Of a stretch of DNA of 64,000 nucleotides, positions 42,292 through 51,973 are shown piece by piece (within the stretch, counting starts at the first letter, position 1; every line of letters begins with the position of its first letter). Below the pieces are notes generated by a model. It was not told the DNA's origin, ran no database searches, and worked only from the letters and a program-made list of their open reading frames with translations. Source of the DNA: Serratia plymuthica (lineage in GTDB: Bacteria; Pseudomonadota; Gammaproteobacteria; Enterobacterales; Enterobacteriaceae); assembly GCF_018336935.1 (NCBI RefSeq), contig NZ_CP068771.1:3348001-3412000 (forward strand), written 5' to 3'. The position numbers and the translations under genes are program-made.

Positions 42292-43281
42292 TTATACGTC
42301 GGGATTTTCATCCTGATCGACTGCAAAGCAGGCCACCATCTGTTCGCCGTATTGCTTAAGCTGCGGTTGCAGCTGGGTGCATGGCCCGAAGGCGCGACGG
42401 CAGCGGGCGTTGAATGCACAGCCCGGCGGCGGGTTCATCGGGCTGGGCAACTCGCCGGTCAGCTTGATGCGCTCGCGGCGCATATCCGGATTCAGGCGCG
42501 GCGTGGCAGACAGCAGCGCCTGGGTGTACGGATGGCGTGGGTTATTGAAAATGGCGTCTTTACTGCCCTTCTCCACACAACGGCCGAGATACATCACCAT
42601 CACCTCGTCGGCGATGTGCTCCACTACCGACAAATCATGTGAAATGAACACATAGGACAGCCCCAAATCCTGCTGCAGATCCATCATCAGGTTCAGCACC
42701 TGCGCACGTACCGACACATCGAGTGCAGACACGGGCTCATCGGCAATCACTACGTCCGGGTTTAGCATCAGCCCACGCGCGATGGCGATACGCTGGCGCT
42801 GGCCGCCGGAAAACATGTGTGGATAACGATCGTAATGTTCGGTTTTCAGCCCGACCTTCGCCATCATCTCCAGCGCCTTTTCACGGCGCTCCGCGCTGGT
42901 CAGCGATGTGTTGATCTGCAACGGTTCCTCGAGGATCTGCCCGACCTTTTTACGCGGGTTGAGCGATCCGTAAGGATTCTGGAACACAATCTGGATCTTC
43001 TGACGTCGCAGCTTCTCGGCGGTGACGTCCGGCTTCAGCAGATCCTGCCCCTGATAGTACAGTTCGCCGGCAGTCGGCACTTCGATCATCGTCAGCAGGC
43101 GGCCCAGGGTTGATTTGCCGCAGCCCGATTCGCCCACCACCGCCAAGGTTTTACCGCGTTCCAGGGTGAAGGAAACGCCATCCAGCGCCTTGACCAGCCG
43201 TTCCGGGGCAAACATCCCCTTCTTGACCGCATAGTGTTTCTTCAGGTCAATCGCCTGCAATAAGGGTTGATTCTGGCTCAT
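42292..43281 (-). CDS. dppF: DppF, dipeptide ABC transporter ATPase
   Basis: Cytoplasmic ATPase of the dipeptide importer, pairing with DppD. It has 329 residues. Walker [10 protein letters not shown], signature FSGGQRQR and Walker [13 protein letters not shown] are present, plus the C-terminal oligopeptide-transporter Cys-rich element ([18 protein letters not shown]). It overlaps dppD by 4 nt and ends the operon. Confidence 0.95.
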   Translation of the reverse strand: MSQNQPLLQAIDLKKHYAVKKGMFAPERLVKALDGVSFTLERGKTLAVVGESGCGKSTLGRLLTMIEVPTAGELYYQGQDLLKPDVTAEKLRRQKIQIVFQNPYGSLNPRKKVGQILEEPLQINTSLTSAERREKALEMMAKVGLKTEHYDRYPHMFSGGQRQRIAIARGLMLNPDVVIADEPVSALDVSVRAQVLNLMMDLQQDLGLSYVFISHDLSVVEHIADEVMVMYLGRCVEKGSKDAIFNNPRHPYTQALLSATPRLNPDMRRERIKLTGELPSPMNPPPGCAFNARCRRAFGPCTQLQPQLKQYGEQMVACFAVDQDENPDV

Positions 43282-44258
43282 ACGGTCGGCCTCCCCGCAT
43301 CATCCAGCGGTGTGTGACATTTAACCTGACGGCCGGGAATGCTGCGCAATTCCGGCTCCTCAACGCGGCAACGCTCATTGGCGTACGGGCAGCGCGGGTT
43401 GAGCAAACACCCGTTCGGGCGGTCATATTTTCCCGGAACCACGCCCGGCAACGAAGCCAGGCGCGCCTTGTCGGCGGCGAATTCCGGCAGCGCACGCAGT
43501 AGCGCCTGAGTGTAAGGGTGGCGCGGTGCGCGGAAGATCTCCGCGGCTTTGCCGGACTCCACCACCTGGCCGGCGTACATCACGATGATGTGGTGCGCCG
43601 CTTCGGCTACCAGCGCCAGATCGTGGGTGATCAGCAATAACGCCATATTCTCGCGCTGCTGCAACTCCAGCAGCAGTTCGATGATTTGCGCCTGGATGGT
43701 CACGTCGAGCGCGGTGGTCGGTTCATCGGCAATCAGCAACTTCGGCCGACAGGCGATGGCCATGGCGATCATCACGCGCTGGCTCATCCCGCCGGAAAGC
43801 TGATGCGGATAGACGTCCAGCCGCGAGGCCGGATCGGGAATCCCCACCTGGGTCAGCAGATCGATAGCCCGCTGGCGGCGGGTACTGCGATTGCCGCCCT
43901 GATGCACCTTCAACGCTTCCATGATCTGGAAACCGACGGTGTAACACGGGTTCAGGCTGGTCATCGGGTCCTGGAAGATCATCGCCACTTCCGAGCCCAC
44001 CAGTTGGCGGCGTTCTTTTTCGGAAATCTTGCGCAGATCCTGGCCGTTAAACTCCAGTTTTTCGGCCATCACCTTACCGGGGAAATCGATCAATCCCATG
44101 ATCGCCAGCGAACTGACGGACTTGCCGGAGCCGGATTCGCCGACGATGCCGACCACCTGGCCCTGCTCAATGCTGTAACTGATACGGTCTACCGCACGGA
44201 AGGGTGTGCCTTCGTCGCCGAAATGCACCGAAAGCTTGTCTACATTTAATAACGCCAT
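43278..44258 (-). CDS. dppD: DppD, dipeptide ABC transporter ATPase
   Basis: Second ATPase of the importer. It has 326 residues with Walker [10 protein letters not shown], signature LSGGMSQRV, Walker [13 protein letters not shown] and the C-terminal Cys cluster ([16 protein letters not shown]). It starts 15 bp after dppC. Confidence 0.95.
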   Translation of the reverse strand: MALLNVDKLSVHFGDEGTPFRAVDRISYSIEQGQVVGIVGESGSGKSVSSLAIMGLIDFPGKVMAEKLEFNGQDLRKISEKERRQLVGSEVAMIFQDPMTSLNPCYTVGFQIMEALKVHQGGNRSTRRQRAIDLLTQVGIPDPASRLDVYPHQLSGGMSQRVMIAMAIACRPKLLIADEPTTALDVTIQAQIIELLLELQQRENMALLLITHDLALVAEAAHHIIVMYAGQVVESGKAAEIFRAPRHPYTQALLRALPEFAADKARLASLPGVVPGKYDRPNGCLLNPRCPYANERCRVEEPELRSIPGRQVKCHTPLDDAGRPTV

Positions 44259-44273
44259 CTCTCTCGTCCTCTG

Positions 44274-45176
44274 TTACTGCTTGAGTTTGGGGTCGAGAGC
44301 ATCACGCAAGCCGTCCCCCATCAGGTTAAATGCAAGCACCGTCAGCAGAATCGCCACGCCGGGGAAGGTCACGACCCACCAGGCGCTTTGGGCGAACTGC
44401 AGCACGTCGGAGAGCATGGTACCCCACTCCGGCGTTGGCGGTTGCGCACCCATGCCCAGGAAGCCGAGAGCGGCCATATCCAGAATGGCGTTCGAGAAAC
44501 CAAGAGAAGCCTGGACGATCAGGGGTGCCAGGCAGTTTGGCAGAATGTTGATAAACATTTGACGCAGCGCGCCGGCGCCCGCCACCCGTGAGGCAGTGAC
44601 GTAGTCGCGGTTCACTTCCACCAACACCGCCGCACGGGTCAGACGCACATAGTGCGGCAGGGCGACGAAGGTCAGTGCCAGCGAGGCGTTAACGATGGAG
44701 GGACCGAAAATCGCCACCAGCACCAACGCCAGCAGCAGGCTTGGCAGCGCCAGCATGATGTCGACGATACGCATGATGACAGCATCCACCACGCCGCCGA
44801 AGTAACCGGCCAACAGGCCCAGCACCACGCCCATGATCAGCGACAGCACCACCACCAGGCACCCGACCAGCAGCGACAACCGCGCGCCGTACATCAGGCG
44901 CGACAGCACATCGCGGCCAACATCGTCGGTACCGAGGAAGTATTGCCAGCTGCCCCCTTCCTGCCAGGCCGGTGGCTTGAGCAGCGCGTCGCGGAACTGA
45001 TCCGCCGGGGCATGCGGCGCCAGAACGCCGGCACCGATAGCAATCACAAACATCAAAACGATATAAACCAGGCCGACGACGGCCCCTTTGTTGCGCTTGA
45101 AATAGTGCCAGAACTCCTGGAACGGGCTCATGGGCTTCGGCGCACCTTTAACTACAGACTCAGTGACTTGAGACAT
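44274..45176 (-). CDS. dppC: DppC, dipeptide ABC transporter permease
   Basis: Inner-membrane permease with 300 residues and six helices. The N-terminal oligopeptide-permease-C segment MSPFQEFWHYFKRNKGAVVGL and the EAA-type loop ASRVAGAGALRQMFINILPNC are visible. It follows dppB by 11 bp. Confidence 0.95.
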   Translation of the reverse strand: MSQVTESVVKGAPKPMSPFQEFWHYFKRNKGAVVGLVYIVLMFVIAIGAGVLAPHAPADQFRDALLKPPAWQEGGSWQYFLGTDDVGRDVLSRLMYGARLSLLVGCLVVVLSLIMGVVLGLLAGYFGGVVDAVIMRIVDIMLALPSLLLALVLVAIFGPSIVNASLALTFVALPHYVRLTRAAVLVEVNRDYVTASRVAGAGALRQMFINILPNCLAPLIVQASLGFSNAILDMAALGFLGMGAQPPTPEWGTMLSDVLQFAQSAWWVVTFPGVAILLTVLAFNLMGDGLRDALDPKLKQ

Positions 45177-45187
45177 CAGAGCGCCCC

Positions 45188-46207
45188 TTATTTCTTGTGG
45201 CGAATTCGTGGGTTGACCACGCCGTAGAGCACGTCTACCAGCAGGTTAACCAGAATAATCATACAGGCGACCAGCAACACGCCACCCTGGACGACCGGAT
45301 AGTCGCGACGTTGCAGCGCGTCCATCAACCAACGCCCCAGGCCCGGCCAGGAGAAGATGGTTTCGGTCAGAATGGCGCCGGCCAGCATGGTGCCGACCTG
45401 CAGGCCGATGACCGTCACCACCGGCAACAGCGCGTTGCGCAATGCGTGCACCACGATCACCCGCATACGGCTCACGCCCTTGGCGCGTGCGGTGCGAATG
45501 TAATCTTCGCCAAGCACTTCCAGCATCGAGGAGCGCGTCATGCGCACGATAACCGCCAGCGGGATAGTGCCCAGCACGATAGCCGGCAGGATCATATGCA
45601 TTACCGCATCGGTGAAGTCGCCCGGCGCCCCCCAAATCAGGGTGTCGATCAGCATAAAGCCGGTCAGCGGCAGGCTATCATCGAGGAACACCGTGTCGCT
45701 GACGCGCCCTGATACCGGCGTCAGGTTTAGCTGCACCGACACCAGCATGATCAGCATCATGCCCCACCAGAAAATCGGCATCGAATAGCCGGTCAACGAA
45801 ATGCCCACGGCGGTGTGATCGAATATCGATCCCCGCCGGACCGCCGCCAGCACCCCGACCGGAATGCCCACCAGCACGGCGAAGATCATCGCGCAGAAGC
45901 CAAGCTCCAGCGTGGCTTTAAAGCGTGGAACAAACTCTTCCCACACCGAGATGCGGCTTTTGAGGGAGGTACCCAAATCGCCATGCAGCACGTTGGATAC
46001 GTAATGGAAGTATTGTTGATAGAGCGGTTTATCCAGCCCCATTTCCGCCATCAACTGCGCATGGCGTTCTGCGGAGATCCCGCGTTCCCCGGCCATGATG
46101 GTCACCGGGTCACCCGGGATCATATGGACGAATGCAAAAGTCAGCAAAGTTATGCCGATAAACGTTGGGATAACTAACCCCAAACGTCGGAGTATGAACT
46201 GCAACAT
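45188..46207 (-). CDS. dppB: DppB, dipeptide ABC transporter permease
   Basis: Inner-membrane permease with 339 residues and six helices. Family stretches are MLQFILRRLGLVIPTFIGIT, PGDPVTIMAGERG and the coupling loop YIRTARAKGVSRMRVIVVHALRNALLP. A 169-bp gap with a stem-loop separates it from dppA. Confidence 0.95.
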   Translation of the reverse strand: MLQFILRRLGLVIPTFIGITLLTFAFVHMIPGDPVTIMAGERGISAERHAQLMAEMGLDKPLYQQYFHYVSNVLHGDLGTSLKSRISVWEEFVPRFKATLELGFCAMIFAVLVGIPVGVLAAVRRGSIFDHTAVGISLTGYSMPIFWWGMMLIMLVSVQLNLTPVSGRVSDTVFLDDSLPLTGFMLIDTLIWGAPGDFTDAVMHMILPAIVLGTIPLAVIVRMTRSSMLEVLGEDYIRTARAKGVSRMRVIVVHALRNALLPVVTVIGLQVGTMLAGAILTETIFSWPGLGRWLMDALQRRDYPVVQGGVLLVACMIILVNLLVDVLYGVVNPRIRHKK

Positions 46208-46318
46208 ATCCCGAACTCTCTGTATAAAATGCCCGGCAGCTCATCGTCCGCCAGGCTTATTAAAGCTCACACACTTTGAACAACCCTGATGCCATACGCC
46301 GGGGACGACTCAGCAGAA

Positions 46319-46334
46319 GCGCAACCTGTTGCGC
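46319..46334 (-). repeat. Stem-loop between dppA and dppB
   Basis: Arms GCGCAA/TTGCGC with a 4-nt loop lie in the dppA-dppB gap. Such intercistronic hairpins in transporter operons commonly protect the binding-protein mRNA and lower expression of the distal genes; that role is inferred here. Confidence 0.5.
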
Positions 46335-46376
46335 CCCTGCCAAGTCCTTTTGTGCACCCCGGCCGAAGGACCAGAA

Positions 46377-47984
46377 TTAATCTAGAGAGACATTCTCAAA
46401 GTGATGCTTGCCAAGCGGATCCACGACGTAGCCTTTCACTTCTTTACGCACGGGCTCATAAACGGTGGAGTGGGCAACAATCAGCGCCGGAGCCTGATCG
46501 TGCATCACGACCTGAGCCTGTTTGTACAGCTCTACGCGTTTGTCGTGGTTCGGTTCGGCGCGCGCCGGTTGAATCAAATCTTCAAACGGCTTGTAGCACC
46601 AGCGGGAGTAGTTGGAGCCGTCTTTCGCTGCGGCGCAGCTGAACAGCGTGGCGAAGAAGTTATCCGGATCCCCGTTGTCGCCGGTCCAGCCCATCATCAC
46701 CGTCTGATGTTCGCCCGCCTTGGCGCGCTTGAGGTATTCACCCCACTCGTAGGTCACGATTTTGGCTTTCACGCCGATTTTCGCCCAATCGCTCTGGATC
46801 ATTTCAGCCATGCGACGCGCGTTCGGGTTATACGGGCGCTGTACCGGCATCGCCCACAGATCGATGGCGAAACCGTCAGCCATACCGGCTTCTTTCAACA
46901 GCTCTTTGGCCTTGACCGGATCGTAAGTGTAATCCTTCACCGCGTCGTTATAGCCCCACATGGTCGGCGGGATCAGGTTCTTGGCCGCCTGGCCTGCACC
47001 CTGATACACCGCGTCGATGATCGCCTGCTTGTTGACCGCCAACGTCAGCGCCTGACGCACTTTCAGGTTATCCAGCGGTTTTTTCTCGACGTTGAACGCC
47101 AGGTAGCCGACGTTCAGCCCCGGTTTTTCCATCAGGTTGATGGTTTTGTCCTGCTTCATACGAGCGATATCCGCCGGGTTCGGGAACGGCATCACCTGGC
47201 ACTCGTTTTTCTGCAGCTTGGCGTAACGCACGGAGGCGTCAGGCGTAATGGAGAAGACTAAACGGTCGATCTTCGGCTTGGTGCCCCAGTAACCGTCAAA
47301 TGCCTTGTACAGGATTTTGGAGTCTTTCTGGTATTGCAGCAGCTGGAACGGGCCGGTACCGATCGGGTTCAGGTCCACTTTTTCCGGCGTGCCGGCTTTC
47401 ATCATGTTGTCGGCGTATTCGGCAGACAGGATAGACGCGAAGTCCATGCCCAGATCGGCCAGGAACGGCGCTTCCGAACGGTTCAACACGAAGCGCACGG
47501 TGTTATCGTCCACTTTCTCGATTTTTGCGATCAGCTTCGGCATGTCCATGCCTTCAAAGTACTCATAGCTGCCGCCGGAGACTTTGTGATAGGCGTTATT
47601 CGCGTCCAGCTGGCGTTCGAACGAGAACACCACGTCGTCGGCGTTAAAATCGCGGGTCGGTTTGAAGTCTTTGCTGCTCTGCCACTTCACGCCTTTACGC
47701 AGGTGGAAAGTGTAGATTTTGCCGTCTTCGCTGACGTCCCATTTTTCGGCCAGGCCCGGTTCCAACTCGGTGGTGCCGATTTTGAACTCGACCAAACGGT
47801 TATAGATGGGCACCGAGCTGGCGTCATAAGTGGTACCCGAAGTGAACAGCTGCGGGTTGAACCCTTCCGGGGACCCTTCAGAACAATAAACCAACGTTTT
47901 TGCTTGCACGCTGGCCGCGACGGTCAACGCAATCAGCCCAATCCCGAATTTCAGAATCCCTGTTTTTCCCAAGGAACTTGTCAT
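46377..47984 (-). CDS. dppA: DppA, periplasmic dipeptide-binding protein
   Basis: Captures dipeptides, and in E. coli also heme and 5-aminolevulinate, for the Dpp importer. It has 535 residues with a signal peptide ending near ASVQAKTLVYCSEGSPEGFN, and is a family 5 solute-binding protein. Conserved stretches are YCSEGSPEGFNPQLFTSGTT and MGWTGDNGDPDNFFATLFSC. A GGAG site precedes the ATG. The leader is long and contains a GcvB-like site and an ERIC element. Confidence 0.97.
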   Translation of the reverse strand: MTSSLGKTGILKFGIGLIALTVAASVQAKTLVYCSEGSPEGFNPQLFTSGTTYDASSVPIYNRLVEFKIGTTELEPGLAEKWDVSEDGKIYTFHLRKGVKWQSSKDFKPTRDFNADDVVFSFERQLDANNAYHKVSGGSYEYFEGMDMPKLIAKIEKVDDNTVRFVLNRSEAPFLADLGMDFASILSAEYADNMMKAGTPEKVDLNPIGTGPFQLLQYQKDSKILYKAFDGYWGTKPKIDRLVFSITPDASVRYAKLQKNECQVMPFPNPADIARMKQDKTINLMEKPGLNVGYLAFNVEKKPLDNLKVRQALTLAVNKQAIIDAVYQGAGQAAKNLIPPTMWGYNDAVKDYTYDPVKAKELLKEAGMADGFAIDLWAMPVQRPYNPNARRMAEMIQSDWAKIGVKAKIVTYEWGEYLKRAKAGEHQTVMMGWTGDNGDPDNFFATLFSCAAAKDGSNYSRWCYKPFEDLIQPARAEPNHDKRVELYKQAQVVMHDQAPALIVAHSTVYEPVRKEVKGYVVDPLGKHHFENVSLD

Positions 47985-47991
47985 CGCTGTG

Positions 47992-48018
47992 CTCCGTTAT
48001 GTGATGTGATGTGTGTGT
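47992..48018 (-). promoter_or_regulatory. dppA ribosome site with C/A-rich GcvB-type target
   Basis: Directly upstream of the GGAG, the minus strand reads CACACACATCACATCACAT. E. coli dppA is a classic GcvB target through such a sequence, and TGTGATGT occurs in the GcvB R1 region as I recall it. The site lies between the ERIC element and the start codon. Confidence 0.5.
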
Positions 48019-48126
48019 ACCCTGCATCTTTCAAACTGCTGCGTCGTTGGCTGCTCTCTCTCACCCCTAAGCTCTCGGGGATTCGTTCGATTGCCGCCTT
48101 GCTGCAGGTCGAAAGCTATTGGGTAG
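48017..48126. repeat. ERIC element, internally deleted, in the dppA leader
   Basis: About 110 bp matching the ERIC consensus from the TACCC end, through the GTTGGCTGC and CTCACCCC blocks, AAGCTC-CGGGGATTCG and TTGCCGCCTTGCTGCAG, to GGGTA. The centre of the full 127-bp element (the AGTCACTTACTTATGT part of the consensus) is missing. It lies 33 bp upstream of the dppA ATG, so it is within the transcribed leader if the promoter call is right. Confidence 0.85.
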
Positions 48127-48315
48127 TTACCGCCAGACCCTATATTTTTTTTTGCACGGCCTGTGCAGTCGTTGCCCGAAGGCAGAAGGGATAAACGCGC
48201 GAGAGAGCCGGGTAAAACGCATCCCGCCGGGGCGTCTGAGCGCGTGGAATTCACTCAAACAACTCTCGCTCTTACCCCTGAGACTACCAAATTGCCAACT
48301 GTTTGGGGTGTCGTC

Positions 48316-48360
48316 AATATAACCAGTAGGGATTTACACAGACTGTGAGAAACAGCAAAC
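48316..48360 (-). promoter_or_regulatory. Candidate dppA promoter with possible CRP half-site
   Basis: A TATATT -10 (48316-48321) is visible on the minus strand without a good -35. Upstream, on the plus strand, TGTGAGAAACAGCAAA (48345-48360) gives one good CRP half-site. The predicted leader would be about 320 nt and include the ERIC element. The rest of this 710-bp region (48361-48645) is A/T-rich and shows no gene. Confidence 0.35.
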
Positions 48361-48645
48361 AAACATAAAAAAAACCTTTTTTTAACACTTGCAGCATTAA
48401 AAATTATGCTATGCGGTCATTTTTAGCTCGATAGACTGCCATGAGGAAAGTTATTGGCATTTAACTCCGAGAAAAAACTAAAAAAGTTTGTTGTTAAATG
48501 ATGAATATCTGAACGGTTATTTTCGTTATCTAGGTTAAAAACAGGATGAAATGCTGATTCCTTACTCGAAAGGGTGAGACGGAGTTGTCCTTTTTGCGCC
48601 CTCTGACCTCACAATCTGTGCGGCGTGAAAAAACTTTCGTCTGTC

Positions 48646-48677
48646 AAAAAGCCGGGGGCGAAAGGATATCCCCCGGC
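48646..48677 (-). terminator. chiA terminator
   Basis: An 8-bp stem GCCGGGGG/CCCCCGGC with an 11-nt loop is followed by TTTTT on the minus strand, 17 bp after the chiA stop. Confidence 0.88.
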
Positions 48678-48694
48678 AACGTGCTACAACCGGA

Positions 48695-50425
<1,731 letters not shown>

Positions 50426-50551
50426 TTAATGACGGCCGCCTATTGCCGGAGCAAAATAATTCCGCAATAATCTTGGCCGATTAAACTAAAAAACACATTT
50501 AAATATCTTGCCACACAACGGGAATTAATTACCTCCGCTGTATGTATTCAG

Positions 50552-50579
50552 ACTATAGATAAAACCGCCTACAACACAA
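50552..50579 (-). promoter_or_regulatory. Candidate chiA promoter
   Basis: TTGTGT (50574-50579), a 16-bp spacer and TATAGT (50552-50557) are read on the minus strand, about 165 bp before the chiA ATG. The -10 is good and the -35 poor, which would suit an activator-dependent gene. The rest of the 378-bp chiA-tumE gap is A/T-rich. Confidence 0.4.
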
Positions 50580-50702
50580 TAGCTCTATCAATCGGGTTTT
50601 ATTTGGCAACGGTGAATTTATTTAAATATGAATAACAGAAGTGGCCAGGAATAAGGAGAGTGAATTAATTAGTGGGAAAGGATGAATGTCTTTTATGGGA
50701 AT

Positions 50703-50742
50703 GATGTCATCGTTGACATCAAAATAAATTTGATGGTAGCTT
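50703..50742 (+). promoter_or_regulatory. Promoter and overlapping palindromic operator of the toxin-antitoxin pair
   Basis: A consensus TTGACA (50713-50718) with TAGCTT 18 bp on (50737-50742) is overlapped by two inverted repeats: GATGTCA/TGACATC (50703-50720) and ATCAAA/TTTGAT (50718-50734). Overlap of promoter and palindromes is typical of autoregulated toxin-antitoxin operons. Confidence 0.6.
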
Positions 50743-50764
50743 AAACATCAACAAGGAATGTTAA

Positions 50765-51052
50765 ATGCCGGCAATACTCATCATGAAGAGACGCATCTGG
50801 CTGGACAGAAGCAGTTTGCTCAGCCTGGTTGTTTGGGACGTGACCCCCTCAGTAAGAGGAAGCAACCACAGATACAAGTACCGTTTGGCCTATGTTGTGC
50901 AAGATGTGTGTGTATTGCGCTACGACAACGAAGCAGGTAAAGGCGACCACAAACATCTCGGCGCAGCCGAGGTCCCCATAGAGTTTATTGACATCAACCA
51001 ATTGGTTAATGATTTTGTTACTGAAGTAAACCAGCTAAGGAGGCCGCAATGA
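50765..51052 (+). CDS. tumE: TumE-family (DUF6516) toxin
   Basis: A 95-residue protein resembling the TumE family of putative type II toxins (DUF6516). Family features seen are an N-terminal beta-rich part with LVVWDVTPSVRGSNHRYKYR, the motif VLRYDNEAGKGDHKHLG, and VPIEFIDINQLVNDFVTEV. The highly charged YDNExGKGDHxH centre is the likely active region; the biochemical activity is not known to me. AAGGA lies 7 nt before the ATG. The ATGA overlap with the next gene couples the pair. Base composition is more A/T-rich than the flanking genes, which suggests acquisition. Confidence 0.75.
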   Translation: MPAILIMKRRIWLDRSSLLSLVVWDVTPSVRGSNHRYKYRLAYVVQDVCVLRYDNEAGKGDHKHLGAAEVPIEFIDINQLVNDFVTEVNQLRRPQ

Positions 51053-51405
51053 GCATTCTGATGGTAAATGTACTGCCTGCCGAACAGGCGATCAACAGGC
51101 TTAAAACCGATTTTTCCAAAGCATTATCTGGCGTGGATATGGGAAGCGTGCTGACATTTCCAGATATCGAAACAATGACCTATGTTTTGCTGAACACTAA
51201 CCGCATGGCGCTTATCAGAGAAATGACCGGTGCTGAGGCGATGTCGATCCGCGAACTTTCCAGGCGGGTAAGCCGGGATTTCAAAGCTGTGCATACGGAT
51301 GTTCAAGCGCTACTGAATGCCGGTGTTTTAGAGAAGAAAGGTGCGAAGATCGTGTTCCCTTACGACGAAATCCATTTTGACTTCGTGGTCGGCAAGGCTG
51401 CCTAA
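51049..51405 (+). CDS. Winged-helix antitoxin of the TumE pair (HVO_A0114-type)
   Basis: A 118-residue protein with a C-terminal winged helix-turn-helix (about residues 65-115: MSIRELSRRVSRDFKAVHTD, then ALLNAGVLEKKGAKIVFPYDEIHFDF). Its class is the HVO_A0114-like DNA-binding family that commonly follows TumE-type toxins, so it is the likely antitoxin (TumA-like) and autorepressor acting on the upstream palindromes. Its TAA stop is also the first three bases of the downstream tandem repeat array, so the repeat edge and gene end coincide. Confidence 0.72.
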   Translation: MSILMVNVLPAEQAINRLKTDFSKALSGVDMGSVLTFPDIETMTYVLLNTNRMALIREMTGAEAMSIRELSRRVSRDFKAVHTDVQALLNAGVLEKKGAKIVFPYDEIHFDFVVGKAA

Positions 51406-51415
51406 ACTCCAGGCG

Positions 51416-51443
51416 AAAAAAAACCTGCTTAAAAAGCAGGTTT
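51416..51443 (-). terminator. Repeated terminator, distal copy
   Basis: Arms AAACCTGCTT/AAGCAGGTTT with a 3-nt loop and a run of eight T on the minus strand. It is the same hairpin as the one directly after the tRNA. Confidence 0.8.
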
Positions 51444-51578
51444 CTTAAATGTGGTCGGCGAGAGAGGATTACGCGCATCTGCGATGCTTGCCCTGCGGGC
51501 CGTTGCTAAAGCAACGTGGTCTCGCTGCGCTCGGCTCAAACCTCCTTCGGAGGTGCTCATCCTCATAAACTCCAGGCG

Positions 51579-51606
51579 AAAAAAAACCTGCTTAAAAAGC
51601 AGGTTT
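51579..51606 (-). terminator. Repeated terminator, middle copy
   Basis: Identical hairpin and U-tract in the second repeat unit, 163 bp from each of its neighbours. Confidence 0.8.
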
Positions 51607-51741
51607 CTTAAATGTGGTCGGCGAGAGAGGATTACGCGCATCTACGATGCTTGCCCTGCGGGCCGTTGCTAAAGCAACGTGGTCTCGCTGCGCTCGGCTC
51701 AAACCTCCTTCGGAGGTTCTCATCCTCATAAACTCCAGGCG

Positions 51742-51769
51742 AAAAAAAACCTGCTTAAAAAGCAGGTTT
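51742..51769 (-). terminator. tRNA-Pro terminator, proximal copy
   Basis: Ten-bp stem AAACCTGCTT/AAGCAGGTTT followed by eight T, 8 bp after the tRNA CCA end. Readthrough would be needed to transcribe the repeat array. Confidence 0.9.
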
Positions 51770-51777
51770 CTTAAATG

Positions 51778-51854
51778 TGGTCGGCGAGAGAGGATTCGAA
51801 CCTCCGACCCACTGGTCCCAAACCAGTTGCGCTACCAAGCTGCGCTACTCGCCG
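51778..51854 (-). tRNA. tRNA-Pro (anticodon TGG)
   Basis: A 77-nt tRNA with encoded CCA. The acceptor starts CGGCGAG, the anticodon stem ACTGG/CCAGT encloses loop TTTGGGA (anticodon TGG at 51818-51820), and the T-arm is GGAGGTTCGAATCC. It reads the same as E. coli proM as far as I recall. In E. coli the proline tRNA at this locus, between dpp and eptB, is proK with CGG, so the isoacceptor differs here. Confidence 0.97.
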
Positions 51855-51864
51855 ATGGGGGCGC

Positions 51865-51893
51865 ATGTTACTGCCGGCCATCATAGGCGTCAA
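51865..51893 (-). promoter_or_regulatory. tRNA-Pro promoter with GC-rich discriminator
   Basis: TTGACG (51888-51893), a 17-bp spacer and TAACAT (51865-51870) on the minus strand are followed by GCGCCCC before the start of the tRNA. The GC-rich discriminator is typical of stable-RNA promoters under stringent control. Confidence 0.75.
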
Positions 51894-51937
51894 TGACTTT
51901 TTCAATCGCGCCCGTCAAGTGGCGATAAAAACGGCAT

Positions 51938-51969
51938 AAAGCGCTGCGCCAGAGCCTGCGCAGCGCTTT
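51938..51969 (-). terminator. uhpC terminator hairpin
   Basis: A 12-bp stem, AAAGCGCTGCGC/GCGCAGCGCTTT, with an 8-nt loop starts 5 bp after the uhpC stop. The minus-strand T-run is short, while the plus-strand side has TTTTT. Confidence 0.7.
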
Positions 51970-51973
51970 TTCA

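Larger units (their letters stand above)
51403..51728 (-). repeat. rtT-like tandem repeats: two 163-bp units downstream of tRNA-Pro
   Basis: Two adjacent 163-bp copies (51403-51565 and 51566-51728) differ at two positions (51481/51644 and 51555/51718). A third partial copy (51729-51796) runs into the tRNA gene. Each unit, read on the minus strand, holds the last 19 nt of tRNA-Pro including CCA (AATCCTCTCTCGCCGACCA), the tRNA terminator hairpin, and four small hairpins: ACCTCC/GGAGGT, CGTTGCT/AGCAACG, GCCC/GGGC and GCATC/GATGC. This matches the organisation of the E. coli tyrT distal repeats (178 bp, each with 19 bp of the tRNA end) that give rtT RNA. Confidence 0.88.

Noticed and set aside
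51281..51641. Minus-strand Arg-rich open frames beginning MRVILSRRPHLR in the repeats
   Set aside because: Same repeat origin. A Tpr-like basic peptide, as proposed for tyrT, cannot be excluded, but there is no good ribosome site and one frame runs antisense into the antitoxin gene.
51403..51796. Repeats of the tRNA-Pro 3' end as attL/attR of an integrated element
   Set aside because: The copies are only 163 bp apart, include the terminator, and enclose no integrase or cargo. The tyrT/rtT-type array explains them better.
51451..51886. Two plus-strand open frames beginning MVGERGLRAS near the tRNA-Pro repeats
   Set aside because: They are translations of the tRNA 3' end and hairpin repeats in tandem; they have no ribosome site and are identical because the DNA repeats. 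They are artefacts of the array.
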